64,000 nt of DNA, from the NCBI GenBank assembly GCA_027484315.1, contig JAIXTE010000129.1, positions 1 through 64,000 on the forward strand. Direction: 5' to 3'. Both the position numbers and the translations under genes were made by a program. Within the stretch, counting starts at the first letter, position 1. Every line of letters starts with the position of its first letter. Below, piece after piece: positions 42,921 to 52,719 of this stretch. The notes beneath the pieces were generated by a model. The model saw only the letters and a list, made by a program, of their open reading frames with translations. It was not told where the DNA came from and did no database searches. This stretch comes from Burkholderiales bacterium. GTDB lineage: Bacteria; Pseudomonadota; Gammaproteobacteria; Burkholderiales; Burkholderiaceae_B.

Positions 42921-44900
42921 ATGAACTATCAGGTTGTCATGAGCCAGTACCAAGAATCATCCATCCGTGTCCTCAAAGGCCTTGAGCCAGTCAAGCAGCG
43001 CCCCGGCATGTACACCCGCACCGATTGCCCCTTGCACATCATTCAAGAGGTGATAGACAACGCAGCCGACGAGGCCTTGGGTGGTTTTGGTTCCCGCATC
43101 ACGGTGACGGTTCACATGGATGGCAGTGTGTCGGTTCAAGACGAAGGCCGTGGCATTCCAATTGGTTTGCACCCAGAGGAAAAAGTTTCGGTCATTGAGT
43201 TGGTGTTCACCCGTTTGCATGCGGGTGGCAAATTCAACAAGGCCGATGGTGGCGCTTACCGTTTTTCTGGTGGCTTGCACGGCGTTGGCGTGTCAGTGAC
43301 CAATGCCTTGTCTACCCGGCTTGAGGTTAGTGCCGTGCGCGACAAGCAAGTCGGTACGCTGGTGTTTGGTGGCGGCGATGTGGTTGAACCCTTGAAGGTT
43401 CGCCCTCAAACCAGTAGTGACCCTAAAAAGGGCACCACGGTGCGTGTTTGGCCTGATCCACAGTATTTTGATTCACCGGTTCTGCCCTTGAATGAAATGG
43501 ACCGCCTGTTGCGCAGCAAGGCCGTCTTGCTCAAGGGCGTCGAGGTGGTGTTGGTCACCGAGAAAACCGGTGAAACCAAACGCTGGAAGTTTGATGATGG
43601 CTTGAGTGGCTTTCTCAAGGAAGAGTTGCTGGACCGTGAACTGGTTGCCCCCATGTTTGCAGGCGATCTCAGTGTCGATGTGTTGCGCGACGAAGGTTTC
43701 TCGGAAGGCGAGGGCGCAGCCTGGGCCCTGGCATTCGTGGCCGAAGGCGCACCCGTGCGCGAAAGCTATGTGAACCTGATTCCCACGTCCGCTGGTGGAA
43801 CGCATGAATCAGGCTTGCGAGAAGCGGTATTTCAGGCCATCAAGGCGTTTTGCGACATGCACTCGCTGATGCCCAAGGGCATCAAGCTGATGCCCGATGA
43901 CATATTTTCCAAGGCCAGCTTTGTGTTGTCGGCCAAGGTGCTCGACCCCCAGTTTCAGGGGCAGATCAAGGAGCGGTTGAACAGCCGCGATGCAGTACGC
44001 CTGGTGTCCTGCCTGGTCAAACCGGCATTTGAATTGTGGCTGAACCACCACGTGGAAGACGGCAAGAAAATTGCCGAATTGGCCATCAAGCAGGCACAGG
44101 CACGTTCTCGTGCTGCGCAGAAAGTTGAAAAACGCAAAAGCTCGTCCGTTGCCATTTTGCCGGGCAAACTGACCGATTGCGAAAGCACGGACGTGCAGTT
44201 GAATGAGGTGTTTCTGGTGGAGGGGGATTCCGCTGGCGGATCGGCAAAAATGGGCCGTGACAAGGAATTCCAGGCGGTGTTGCCCCTGCGTGGCAAGGTG
44301 TTGAATGCTTGGGAAACCGACAAGGACCGCCTGTTTGCCAATCAGGAAATTCATGACATTGCCGTGGCCATTGGCGTGGACCCCCATGGCGTGAACGACA
44401 GTCCCGATTTAAGTGGTTTGCGTTACGGCAAAATCTGTATTCTGTCGGACGCGGATGTGGATGGTTCGCACATCCAGGTGTTGTTGCTGACCCTGTTCTA
44501 CAAGCATTTTCCAGCCCTGATTCGCAGCCAGAATTTGTATGTGGCGCGCCCACCCTTGTTCCGGGTGGATGTGCCAGCGCAGGGCAAAAAGCCTGCGCGC
44601 AAACTGTATTGCCTGGATGAAGCTGAACTGCATGCAGTGCAGGACAAACTGGCCAAAGAAGGTGTCAAGGATGCTGCCATCAAGATTTCCCGCTTCAAGG
44701 GCTTGGGTGAAATGAATGCGGAACAACTGTGGGAAACCACTTTGAACCCGGATACACGCCGCCTGTTGCCAGTGACCTTGGGCAGCCTGGATGTGGATCA
44801 AACCAATGCCATGATGCACATGCTGATGGGGCGCACTGAAAGTGGAGCCCGGCGCACCTGGCTTGAGGACAAGGGCAACCTGGTTGAAGTGGACATCTGA
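42921..44900 (+). CDS. parE: DNA topoisomerase IV subunit B
   Basis: A 659-residue type IIA topoisomerase ATPase subunit. The GHKL motifs are visible: EVIDNAADEALGG, VQDEGRGIPIG and GGLHGVGVSVTNALS. The TOPRIM part has EVFLVEGDSAGGSAKMGRD and ILSDADVDGSHIQVLLL. The short ending (ARRTWLEDKGNLVEVDI) fits ParE rather than GyrB, which carries an insertion. It decatenates daughter chromosomes together with ParC, which is not in the window. An in-frame ATG six codons later (42939) is an alternative start. It is convergent with dnaE2, 3 bp apart. Confidence 0.94.
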   Translation: MNYQVVMSQYQESSIRVLKGLEPVKQRPGMYTRTDCPLHIIQEVIDNAADEALGGFGSRITVTVHMDGSVSVQDEGRGIPIGLHPEEKVSVIELVFTRLHAGGKFNKADGGAYRFSGGLHGVGVSVTNALSTRLEVSAVRDKQVGTLVFGGGDVVEPLKVRPQTSSDPKKGTTVRVWPDPQYFDSPVLPLNEMDRLLRSKAVLLKGVEVVLVTEKTGETKRWKFDDGLSGFLKEELLDRELVAPMFAGDLSVDVLRDEGFSEGEGAAWALAFVAEGAPVRESYVNLIPTSAGGTHESGLREAVFQAIKAFCDMHSLMPKGIKLMPDDIFSKASFVLSAKVLDPQFQGQIKERLNSRDAVRLVSCLVKPAFELWLNHHVEDGKKIAELAIKQAQARSRAAQKVEKRKSSSVAILPGKLTDCESTDVQLNEVFLVEGDSAGGSAKMGRDKEFQAVLPLRGKVLNAWETDKDRLFANQEIHDIAVAIGVDPHGVNDSPDLSGLRYGKICILSDADVDGSHIQVLLLTLFYKHFPALIRSQNLYVARPPLFRVDVPAQGKKPARKLYCLDEAELHAVQDKLAKEGVKDAAIKISRFKGLGEMNAEQLWETTLNPDTRRLLPVTLGSLDVDQTNAMMHMLMGRTESGARRTWLEDKGNLVEVDI

Positions 44901-44903
44901 TTC

Positions 44904-47900
44904 TTATTTGAAATCGCGTGAAGGCGTTTGCAAGGCTTGCAGCAAAGGGGTGTAGTCCACCAGGCGCCGGGCCACCAGGTTGCACACCTCGCCTTCACGC
45001 TGCCAAATTCCGAATACCCCCATGATTCGCGAATTGCGCAGCACCTGCCGTTGTTCTTCGGCCAGACTGTTCCACACAATCACGTTGATGTTTCCGGTTT
45101 CGTCTTCCAGATTCAAAAAAACAGTGCCATGCGCTGTGGCAGGCCGCTGCCGGTGAGTCACAATACCGCAAGCGCGCGCCAGTCTGCCATTCGGGTACGA
45201 CCCCAGCACTTGCACCGGTTGTATTTTGTACTGGGCCAGTTGCTCGCGCAAAAATGAAATCGGGTGATGTTCGAGGCTGGCACCAGTGGCCCGGTAATCG
45301 GCCAGCATATCTTCCAGCAAACTGGCCTTGGGCAGTTCAAGGGGCGTTTCGTCTGTGCGCGTGTGCACCAGCAAATCAACCCCTTTTGAATGGCTTCTTT
45401 GCAGACCTGCGGTTTGCCAAACAGCTTGCCTGCGGTGCCCTGCCAGTTGCTCCAGGGCGTTGGCATCGGCCAGCGCCAACAAATCGGTGCGGTCCAGCCT
45501 GGCGCGTTTGGCGAGGTCTTCCACGCTTTCAAACAGGCCATGCTCGCGGGCTTTCACAATGCGTACGGCGGCTTCAGTTTTCAAACTGCTTACCCGCGCC
45601 AGGCCCAAGCGGACGGGCCACAACGCATCGGCACTCTGCTTTAAATCACGGGGCTTTAAATTACCGAGCTTTATATCACCGGGCTGTTCAGACGCTGGTT
45701 CCAGTTTTGTATCCACCACGCTGTATTGAACATTCACAGGCAGCACCGTGACACCATGCCGCTGCGCATCCTGTATCAGTTGCGCGGGTGCATAAAAACC
45801 CATGGGTTGTGCATTCAGCAGGCCGCACAGAAAAGCATCGGGGTGGTGACATTTCAGCCACGAGGAGGCATATACCAAGAGGGCAAAACTGGCTGCATGA
45901 CTTTCCGGAAAACCATATTCGCCGAACCCTTCCATCTGCTTGAAAATGCTTTCTGCAAACTCGCGGGTGTAGCCCCGTTCCAGCATACCGCCTACCACGC
46001 GCTCATAGAAATGATGCAAGCCCCCTTTGCGTTTCCAGGCGGCCATGCCGCGGCGTAGGGCATCGGCTTCCCCTGGTGTGAAACCGGCAGCAAGAATGGC
46101 CACCTGCATGACCTGTTCCTGAAAAATTGGAATGCCCTTGGTGCGCCCCAGTGCTTGCTCAAGTTCGGGCGAAGGGTAAATGACTTCCTCCTGGCCTTGC
46201 CGGCGTTTGAGATACGGGTGCACCATGCCACCCTGAATGGGGCCTGGGCGCACAATGGCCACCTGAATGACCAGGTCGTAATAGCAATCGGGCCGGAGCC
46301 GGGGCAACATGCCCATTTGGGCCCGGCTTTCAATTTGAAATACGCCCACCGTGTCAGCCTTGCAGATCATTTTGTAGGTGGCTTTGTCTTCGGGTGGAAT
46401 GGCCTGAAGTGTACGCGGCGCACCGGGTTTCCTGTGCAGTTCGTCCAAGGTCATGCGAATTGCACTGAGCATGCCCAAGGCAAGTACATCCACCTTCAGC
46501 AAACCCATGGCGTCCAGGTCATCCTTGTCCCATTGAATGACGCTGCGGTCTGGCATTGCAGCGTTTTCCACAGGGACCAACTCGGACAGGCTGTCGCGAG
46601 CAATGACAAAACCACCCGTGTGCTGCGACAAGTGCCTGGGAAACCCCAGCAGTTCGTCGGCCAGGTGCACGCAATGCATCATGCCCTCGTGGCTTACATC
46701 AATGCCGGCTTGCACCATGTGATCGACGCTGAGGCTGCGGCTATAGCCCCCGTCTTGTGACTTGGCCAGTTGTTCTATCAACTGGGCATCAAATCCAAGT
46801 GCCTTGCCCACATCCCGAAGTGCAGACCGCGGGCGGTACACCACCACGCTGGCAGCCAGGGCTGCGCGATCACGACCGTACTTCCGGTAAATGTACTGAA
46901 TCACTTCTTCACGGCGTGAATGCTCAAAATCCACGTCAATGTCGGGCGGCTCGTTTCGTTCACGGCTGATGAACCGTTCAAAAAGCACCTGCATTTTGTC
47001 CGGGTTCACCTCGGTGATGTGCAGGCAATAACACACCACCGAATTGGCCGCTGACCCGCGCCCCTGGCACAAAATATTTTGCGAACGGGCATAGCGCACA
47101 ATGTCATGCACGGTCAGAAAGTACGCTTCGTATTTCAACTCTTCAATCAGTTGAATTTCATAATCAATCTGTTTTTGAACAGTGGCAGGAACTCCGTTGT
47201 TGTAGCGAAGTGCGGCGCCTTCCGCGACCAGTTGCCGCAAATACAATGACGGTTCAAGCCCCTCCGGGCTGATTTCCCGCGGGTACTGGTAACGCAATTC
47301 ATTCAATGAAAACACACACTGTTGCGCTAGGTTGGCTGCCTGTTCAAGCAAGTCGGGTGGGTAGGTGCGGGCCAGTGTGTTCAGGGGCTGTAAACAACGC
47401 TGTGCATTGGGCTCAAGCCAAGGGCGGGCTTCGTTCAAGCTGCAGTTGTGCCGAACCGCAGTGAGTACGTCATGCAGCGCCTTGCGTTCGCTTGAATGCA
47501 TCACCGGCAAATTACTGGCCAGCAATTCAACTTGGTGCAGGAAGGCCAGCGATTGCAGGTGCGACAGCCAGGCTGATTCAAACCCCAGGTTGTTCAGGCT
47601 GCACACCAGGTGCATGCGCCCGGTAAAACGCTTTGCACACCAGGCCAGCAAGGCAGGAAATTCTGTTCTGTTGCGTTCATCTGGAATCAGCAACAGGTGC
47701 AAGCCGGGTGGAATGTCGGCCAGGTCATCGCGGGTGAAGAGGTAATCGCTTTTGTCGGCGCGACTTCGCGCCTGTGTAATCAGCCGACACAAGTGGGTGT
47801 AACCGGTTTTGTTTTTAACGATCAGGGCAATGCGCTGGCCTGCAAAAGGGCTGCTTTGTGCAAATACAAATTGTGAGCCCACCAGCAATTGAATTCCACA

Positions 47901-48122
47901 TTCTTTTGCGGCCTGGTGTGCGCGCACAATGCCCGCCAGCGAACATTCGTCTGCAATGCCGATGGCGCAATATCCAAGGGCTTGGGCTTGTTGTACAAAT
48001 TCTTCCGGATGTGAGGCGCTTTTTAAAAAGCTGAAATTGCTCAGGCCCAGAACTTCAGCAAACCGGGTTGTATTGCTGGTTAAGGCGTTACTGGTTCGTG
48101 TGTGGCCTGCTGCGTTATTCAT
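44904..48122 (-). CDS. dnaE2: error-prone DNA polymerase III alpha subunit DnaE2 (ImuC)
   Basis: A 1072-residue C-family polymerase used in SOS mutagenesis. The N-terminal PHP domain (ALGYCAIGIADECSLAGIVRAHQAAKECGIQLLVGSQ) is followed by the palm with catalytic aspartates in EPPDIDVDFEHSRREEVIQYIYRKYGRDRAAL. Then come the fingers, HhH and a C-terminal OB fold (GIVTHRQRPATAHGTVFLNLEDETGNINVIVW). The length and ending are those of DnaE2, not the replicative DnaE1, which is longer. Its start overlaps the imuB stop by ATGA, placing it last in lexA-imuA-imuB-dnaE2. Confidence 0.95.
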   Translation of the reverse strand: MNNAAGHTRTSNALTSNTTRFAEVLGLSNFSFLKSASHPEEFVQQAQALGYCAIGIADECSLAGIVRAHQAAKECGIQLLVGSQFVFAQSSPFAGQRIALIVKNKTGYTHLCRLITQARSRADKSDYLFTRDDLADIPPGLHLLLIPDERNRTEFPALLAWCAKRFTGRMHLVCSLNNLGFESAWLSHLQSLAFLHQVELLASNLPVMHSSERKALHDVLTAVRHNCSLNEARPWLEPNAQRCLQPLNTLARTYPPDLLEQAANLAQQCVFSLNELRYQYPREISPEGLEPSLYLRQLVAEGAALRYNNGVPATVQKQIDYEIQLIEELKYEAYFLTVHDIVRYARSQNILCQGRGSAANSVVCYCLHITEVNPDKMQVLFERFISRERNEPPDIDVDFEHSRREEVIQYIYRKYGRDRAALAASVVVYRPRSALRDVGKALGFDAQLIEQLAKSQDGGYSRSLSVDHMVQAGIDVSHEGMMHCVHLADELLGFPRHLSQHTGGFVIARDSLSELVPVENAAMPDRSVIQWDKDDLDAMGLLKVDVLALGMLSAIRMTLDELHRKPGAPRTLQAIPPEDKATYKMICKADTVGVFQIESRAQMGMLPRLRPDCYYDLVIQVAIVRPGPIQGGMVHPYLKRRQGQEEVIYPSPELEQALGRTKGIPIFQEQVMQVAILAAGFTPGEADALRRGMAAWKRKGGLHHFYERVVGGMLERGYTREFAESIFKQMEGFGEYGFPESHAASFALLVYASSWLKCHHPDAFLCGLLNAQPMGFYAPAQLIQDAQRHGVTVLPVNVQYSVVDTKLEPASEQPGDIKLGNLKPRDLKQSADALWPVRLGLARVSSLKTEAAVRIVKAREHGLFESVEDLAKRARLDRTDLLALADANALEQLAGHRRQAVWQTAGLQRSHSKGVDLLVHTRTDETPLELPKASLLEDMLADYRATGASLEHHPISFLREQLAQYKIQPVQVLGSYPNGRLARACGIVTHRQRPATAHGTVFLNLEDETGNINVIVWNSLAEEQRQVLRNSRIMGVFGIWQREGEVCNLVARRLVDYTPLLQALQTPSRDFK

Positions 48123-49492
48123 GCGAAATAGCCGTGCAAAAACCAGCGGGTGTTTTCATCCAGCAAATCCTGATAAAGCCACACCACGCTGGCGTTGCTG
48201 TCGCGTGCACAGTAATAGTCGCGCTTGCAGGGTTGGGCATCCCACCAGCCAAATTCAACACGTTCAGGGCCCGACAGCAACTGCCAAGGGCCACCCGCTT
48301 GCCAGCTTGGGCATTTTCCCTGAAGGGGTTTTGGTGTGGGTAACAGCCACAAGGGCCGGGGGGTGCTGCCCGCCAGCGTAGCGTGATTCAGTTCAGTGGC
48401 GTGTTGGCTTGAATGCTTGCCCGTTTTTTTATTGGTTTGATCACCGTGTGTTCTTGGCAACGGCGTGTGTTGCAGCACAATGCTGCATTCTGGCCGTGGG
48501 TCACTTTCCGTGGCGGCAAACAGAATGGTTTGCTCACCCAGCCGTGCGCGTAGCACATCACATGTGCTGTTCCAGTTGCGGGTTCCTTCCGAGGGGTCGG
48601 GCAAAAAACTGGTATTGATATTGGGCATAAGTTCGGTGTGCCCGCAATACAAGCGCAGGCTGCGAATGTCCGCGTCGAATTGCATGCGAGCCAGTTGGTG
48701 ATGCAGCAATCGGCTCCAGGTGGCCTGGCTGTCGCTCGCTTGGGCACTGCGCAGGCACAAGGATTCCTCTCCCTTTGCATGCTTGAAGCGCCACTGTAGT
48801 TCGCGCGTGCCGTGCTTTTTGCGTTGCAGCCAGCGGCATGCCGCTTCAAGCAAAGCCTGGGCGTGGTGTTCAATCAAGTCCAGCTGGGTACAGTGAAAGG
48901 GCAATTCTTCTTCCTGCTCAAACACTTCAGCCGGCATGTAGGTGGGCAGGCCCGGTGCAAGTTTGCTTTGCAGGCCGAAACCGGAATCGAGTTCCGCCAG
49001 TGCCAGTCCCCCAAAACGTTTCAGAAAACCATCGCGGGGCAAGCCCCTCAAGTCACCCAACTGCACAAAGCCGCACTGTTGCCAGGTCGCCTGCAATTTG
49101 GGTTCGCAATCCAGAACCCCCAGCGGCAAAGCCAGCAAGCGGCTTTCATCCTGGTTCAACATGTCCAGAAAATCATCTTCCGAACGGGCTGGCGCCGATT
49201 TGCCAAGCCACCAAGCCCCTGTGGCCGTGTGGTGGTTGGCAAGATGAAGTGCAACAGAGAATTCTTCGGCACATGCCCATAATTTGGACAACAGGGCATC
49301 GGCCCCACCAAACAACCTGAAGCTGCCGTGTACCTCGACCAGCCACCCTGCGTATTCAAGGTGTTGGTCTTGCCGCCAGCACACCACCGGGCTGTAGCAC
49401 GCAGCCAGTTCATACAACGCATCAATGTCAAACTGTGATTTGGCTTCTGCCCGGTTGCGGGATTGTTTGAAACTCAGGGCGATCCAGCGCAC
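48119..49492 (-). CDS. imuB: ImuB, Y-family polymerase-like protein
   Basis: A 457-residue DinB-like protein lacking normal polymerase catalytic residues, acting as hub of the ImuABC mutasome and binding the sliding clamp. The start WIALSFKQ..., GSFRLFGGADALLSKL and the helix-hairpin region FVQLGDLRGLPRDGFLKRFGG are typical. The C-terminus (WWDAQPCKRDYYCARDSNASVVWLYQDLLDENTRWFLHGYFA) is the conserved ImuB end. A GTG start at 49492 was chosen because AGAGGAG is seven bases upstream; the longer frame overlaps imuA further. It overlaps imuA by 65 bases. Confidence 0.92.
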   Translation of the reverse strand: MRWIALSFKQSRNRAEAKSQFDIDALYELAACYSPVVCWRQDQHLEYAGWLVEVHGSFRLFGGADALLSKLWACAEEFSVALHLANHHTATGAWWLGKSAPARSEDDFLDMLNQDESRLLALPLGVLDCEPKLQATWQQCGFVQLGDLRGLPRDGFLKRFGGLALAELDSGFGLQSKLAPGLPTYMPAEVFEQEEELPFHCTQLDLIEHHAQALLEAACRWLQRKKHGTRELQWRFKHAKGEESLCLRSAQASDSQATWSRLLHHQLARMQFDADIRSLRLYCGHTELMPNINTSFLPDPSEGTRNWNSTCDVLRARLGEQTILFAATESDPRPECSIVLQHTPLPRTHGDQTNKKTGKHSSQHATELNHATLAGSTPRPLWLLPTPKPLQGKCPSWQAGGPWQLLSGPERVEFGWWDAQPCKRDYYCARDSNASVVWLYQDLLDENTRWFLHGYFA

Positions 49493-50177
49493 GAGAAAAC
49501 TCCTCTGGGTGCGGTGTAGTGTGCAAAGTGCCCGGCAGGGCATTTTGCGGGCGGGGTAGTTCAATCATCAAGGCCTGTTCCAGCACCGGGCCCCTGCGCT
49601 TGATCAACTGCACCCGCAGTGTGTCGGGGTTGTGTGCTGTCAGGCACAGCCGAAGCGGTGCGGGCGAGGGTTGCAACTGGGCCTTTAGTGGGCGAAATAC
49701 AAAGCTCAAGCCGGTTGATTTGGTGGCCTGGACCTGCAAGCGGCGCAACACGGTGGCATTGCACATTGTTTTTTCTTCAGGTAACCACATCAGCAGGGCG
49801 CCAAAAGCATCGCTTTGGAGGACTTGTTCAATGGCCCAAAGCCGGTCTTGTGGTTTGTCGGTTTGAATCAGGCTGACTTGATTCAAAGCCACGCCAAACT
49901 GCTCGAACACCGGGGTCAGTGGCAGCAAGGGCGCGCCAATCAGTATCAGCTTTTTTTGTTCCAGTGAAAGCCGGCGAAACACGGGCATGAGAAAGCGCAG
50001 TTCGCCAATGCCATGGTGTTTCAACAACAGTTCAATCAGGTTTCTGGTAGGCCAACCACTACCTGGCAGTTGTTCGTCCAGCGATGAAAAGCCGCTGGAC
50101 AAGCGTGTGCTGTTGTCGCTGCTTAACTGGTTTGCACGCCACAGGTCCGGGTGAATTTGGTCAAGGTTGGACGACAC
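49428..50177 (-). CDS. imuA: ImuA, RecA/SulA-like mutasome protein
   Basis: A 249-residue RecA-fold relative. LSSGFSSLDEQLPGSGWPTRNLIELLLKHHGIGELRFLMPVF is the diagnostic N-terminal part, with a degenerate Walker A region. LIGAPLLPLTPVFEQFGVALNQVSLIQ and SDAFGALLMWLPEE follow the RecA core. It partners ImuB and DnaE2 in damage-induced mutagenesis. A GTG start with GGGAG six bases upstream fits well. It begins 26 bp after lexA in the same operon. Confidence 0.9.
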   Translation of the reverse strand: MSSNLDQIHPDLWRANQLSSDNSTRLSSGFSSLDEQLPGSGWPTRNLIELLLKHHGIGELRFLMPVFRRLSLEQKKLILIGAPLLPLTPVFEQFGVALNQVSLIQTDKPQDRLWAIEQVLQSDAFGALLMWLPEEKTMCNATVLRRLQVQATKSTGLSFVFRPLKAQLQPSPAPLRLCLTAHNPDTLRVQLIKRRGPVLEQALMIELPRPQNALPGTLHTTPHPEEFSRALDRPEFQTIPQPGRSQITV

Positions 50178-50203
50178 AGCAACTCCCGGACACTACTTTG
50201 GAC

Positions 50204-50878
50204 TTAATGCAATTGGCCCTGGCGAATCAGGCCCACAGCCAAACCTTCAATTTCAAATGCTTCCGTGCGCAAGTCCACCTTGATGGGCGCAAATTCGCTG
50301 TTTTCTGCCTGCAGTTCCACCACATGGCCTTTCTGGAAAAACCGTTTGACCGTGACATCGTCGTTGACACGAGCAACCACCACCTGGCCGGCCCGTGCGC
50401 TGTTGGCCTTTTTCACGGCCAACAGGTCTCCATCCAGAATGCCGATGTCTTTCATGGACATGCCCCGTACCTTCAACAGGTAATCGGGTTTGTCGGGGAA
50501 GAGAGCGGGGTCAACCGGAATCTGTCTTTCAATGTGTTCCTGGGCAAGAATCGGGCTGCCGGCTGCAACGCGACCAATCAGGGGCAATTGCACAAACTGT
50601 TCAAAGGTGCGTTCCATTGCGCGGTCAAGCACACGGTTGGCTGCTTCTTCCAGACCTTCTGCATATTCACCCAGCAGGCGAATACCCCTGGATGTGCTTG
50701 CATCCAGCGCGATGACGTTTTTCTTGGCCAGCGCCTGCAAATGGTCTTCCGCGGCGTTGGCCGATCGAAAGCCGAGTTGTTTTGCAATTTCTGCGCGTGT
50801 GGGGGGCCTGCCGAATTGCGCGATTTGATCGCGAATCAGATCCAGAATTTCCTGTTGACGAGCCGTTAAACCTTTCAT
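50204..50878 (-). CDS. lexA: LexA repressor
   Basis: A 224-residue SOS repressor. A winged helix domain ([47 protein letters not shown]) is followed by the self-cleavage domain with Ala106-Gly107 in GRVAAGSPI, nucleophile Ser141 ([10 protein letters not shown]) and Lys178 (VTVKRF). The linker is longer than in E. coli, as usual for betaproteobacteria. It binds the SOS box in its own promoter and so controls the whole lexA-imuA-imuB-dnaE2 operon. The start MKGLTARQQ was preferred to the upstream extension, which runs through the promoter. Confidence 0.97.
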   Translation of the reverse strand: MKGLTARQQEILDLIRDQIAQFGRPPTRAEIAKQLGFRSANAAEDHLQALAKKNVIALDASTSRGIRLLGEYAEGLEEAANRVLDRAMERTFEQFVQLPLIGRVAAGSPILAQEHIERQIPVDPALFPDKPDYLLKVRGMSMKDIGILDGDLLAVKKANSARAGQVVVARVNDDVTVKRFFQKGHVVELQAENSEFAPIKVDLRTEAFEIEGLAVGLIRQGQLH

Positions 50879-50901
50879 GGCACCAATCTCGAATTGACAT
50901 G

Positions 50902-50917
50902 CTGTGATTATATACAG
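50902..50917. promoter_or_regulatory. SOS box (LexA operator)
   Basis: CTGT-GATTATAT-ACAG is a perfect CTGT-N8-ACAG LexA site. It overlaps the -10 element of the lexA promoter, 24 bases upstream of the ATG. Confidence 0.93.
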
Positions 50918-50934
50918 TAAATCGAATCTTGCAA
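50907..50934 (-). promoter_or_regulatory. lexA promoter
   Basis: On the minus strand TTGCAA (50934-50929), a 16-base spacer and TATAAT (50912-50907) form a good sigma-70 promoter covered by the SOS box. Confidence 0.75.
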
Positions 50935-51017
50935 ATACATTTGCCTGAATCCAGTTGCGGGTTCGACCAGTATCAGTTTCATCTTCGGGAGAGACAGCCT
51001 GGGAGACACGGCCACAA

Positions 51018-51041
51018 GCGGAGCGACAAAGTCGCATCCGC
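51018..51041. other. hairpin in the lexA-yaaA intergenic region
   Basis: GCGGA-GCGAC pairs with GTCGC-A-TCCGC around AAA, with one bulged A. It lies in the 299-bp gap (50879-51177) between divergent lexA and yaaA. Apart from this hairpin and the lexA control region, nothing else is seen in the gap. Confidence 0.4.
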
Positions 51042-51177
51042 GGCCACCCCTGAACTGGCTGTCGGAATGCCTACCTTGCATTGGGTATTTTTTCCGGAGT
51101 TCAAGCCACCCAGTGGCTGAATCACCTGCCAGATCCTGCGATAATAAATGCGTAGTAACAACCGGTGATGCACGTCC

Positions 51178-51948
51178 ATGCTTGTAGTTCTTTCCCCAGC
51201 GAAGTCCCTTGATTACGAAACGCCCCTGGCTGTTTCAAGCAGCACGCAACCTCAATTTGTTGAGCAGGCTGCGCAGCTGGTCGATATTTTGCGGCCCAAA
51301 AGCCCCGCAGACCTGTCCCAGCTCATGTCGATTTCAGACAAGCTTGGTGTGCTCAACGCGACCCGGTATACAGAGTGGTCACCCAAATTCACCAAGAAGA
51401 ATTCGCGGCCGGCATTGCTGGCCTTCAATGGTGATGTGTACGACGGGTTTGATGCCAAAACCCTGGATGAAGAGGGCTTGGCGTTCGCCCAGAAACACGT
51501 GCGTATCCTTTCCGGTTTGTACGGCATTTTGCGCCCCCTTGATTTGATGCAGCCTTACCGCCTTGAAATGGGTACCAAGCTGCCCAACCCGGCTGGTAAA
51601 GACTTGTATGCCTACTGGAAGCAAACGGTTGCACCCGCACTGAACAAGGAACTGGGTAAAAAAGACCCGGTGTTGGTGAACTTGGCTTCAGATGAATATT
51701 TCAAGTCGGTGGACACCAAGGCATTGAATGCACGCGTGGTGCAGCCCGTGTTTCAGGATTACAAAAGCGGGCAGTACAAGATCATCAGCTTTTTCGCCAA
51801 GAAGGCACGGGGCTTGATGGCGCGCTACATCGTTGACCAGCGCATCACCGATGTAGAGCAACTGAAAAAGTTCAAGGTGGCAGGTTATGCCTTTGCGCCC
51901 AAGGAATCCACCGAGAACACCTGGGTGTTCCGCCGTAAGGAGGCTTGA
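51178..51948 (+). CDS. yaaA: peroxide stress protein YaaA
   Basis: A 256-residue YaaA/DUF328 protein. [36 protein letters not shown] and [26 protein letters not shown] are family signatures; the positively charged C-terminal half ([20 protein letters not shown]) binds DNA in the E. coli protein. YaaA lowers free iron and protects DNA under hydrogen peroxide stress. It precedes surE by 2 bp and is probably translationally coupled. Confidence 0.93.
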   Translation: MLVVLSPAKSLDYETPLAVSSSTQPQFVEQAAQLVDILRPKSPADLSQLMSISDKLGVLNATRYTEWSPKFTKKNSRPALLAFNGDVYDGFDAKTLDEEGLAFAQKHVRILSGLYGILRPLDLMQPYRLEMGTKLPNPAGKDLYAYWKQTVAPALNKELGKKDPVLVNLASDEYFKSVDTKALNARVVQPVFQDYKSGQYKIISFFAKKARGLMARYIVDQRITDVEQLKKFKVAGYAFAPKESTENTWVFRRKEA

Positions 51949-51950
51949 TC

Positions 51951-52712
51951 ATGGCCGTCCCCCATATCCTCATCAGCAATGACGATGGCTACAGCGCCCC
52001 AGGCATTCTGGCCCTGCATGGTGCATTGCTAGAGCGTTTTGGCAATACGGTTCACCTGGAGGTGATGGCACCGGAACAAGACCGTTCCGGTGTGTCCAAT
52101 GCACTGACCCTGGATCGCCCCCTGACCGTTCGCACTGCAGCCAACGGTTTTCGCTATGTCAATGGCACCCCGACCGATTGCGTTCACGTGGCCGTGACTG
52201 GTTTGCTGAAAACGCGACCTGACCTGGTGGTCTCCGGTATCAACAATGGCGCCAACATGGGCGATGACACCATTTATTCCGGAACCGTGGCCGCGGCCAT
52301 GGAGGGCTTTCAGTGCGGCTTGCCCGCCATTGCTTTTTCTCTGGCCGGCAAAGGGTATGCGCACCTGGACAGCGCCGCCCGCGTGGCCGCTGAAATTGTG
52401 GAACGTTTCCTGAACAATTCCCTGGGCCTTGAGCACGCGTTGTTGAATGTGAATATTCCCCCGATTCCCTACGACGATCTGCAAGGCTATGAATGCACCC
52501 GCTTGGGCAAGCGTCACCATGCCGAACCGGTGATTCCGGTGCAAAACCCGAAAGGTGAAACGGTTTATTGGATTGGTCCCCCCGGTGGGGCAAAAGATGC
52601 AGGCCCTGGCACCGATTTTTATGCCATTACGCAGGGTAAAGTGTCAGTCAGTTGTTTGAAAGCAGACCTTACCCATGTTGAACAAATGAATGTGTTGGCC
52701 GCCTGGCTCTAA
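51951..52712 (+). CDS. surE: 5'/3'-nucleotidase SurE
   Basis: A 253-residue metal-dependent phosphatase acting on nucleoside monophosphates. The metal Asp pair is in [24 protein letters not shown] and [26 protein letters not shown] complete the site. The ATG at 51951 has AAGGAGG seven bases upstream, beating an in-frame TTG two codons earlier. It heads the conserved surE-pcm-nlpD block. Confidence 0.96.
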   Translation: MAVPHILISNDDGYSAPGILALHGALLERFGNTVHLEVMAPEQDRSGVSNALTLDRPLTVRTAANGFRYVNGTPTDCVHVAVTGLLKTRPDLVVSGINNGANMGDDTIYSGTVAAAMEGFQCGLPAIAFSLAGKGYAHLDSAARVAAEIVERFLNNSLGLEHALLNVNIPPIPYDDLQGYECTRLGKRHHAEPVIPVQNPKGETVYWIGPPGGAKDAGPGTDFYAITQGKVSVSCLKADLTHVEQMNVLAAWL

Positions 52713-52719
52713 AAAACCG

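Noticed and set aside
50929-51120. A 63-codon frame between lexA and yaaA
   Set aside because: It overlaps the lexA promoter, has no ribosome site and no protein-like pattern.
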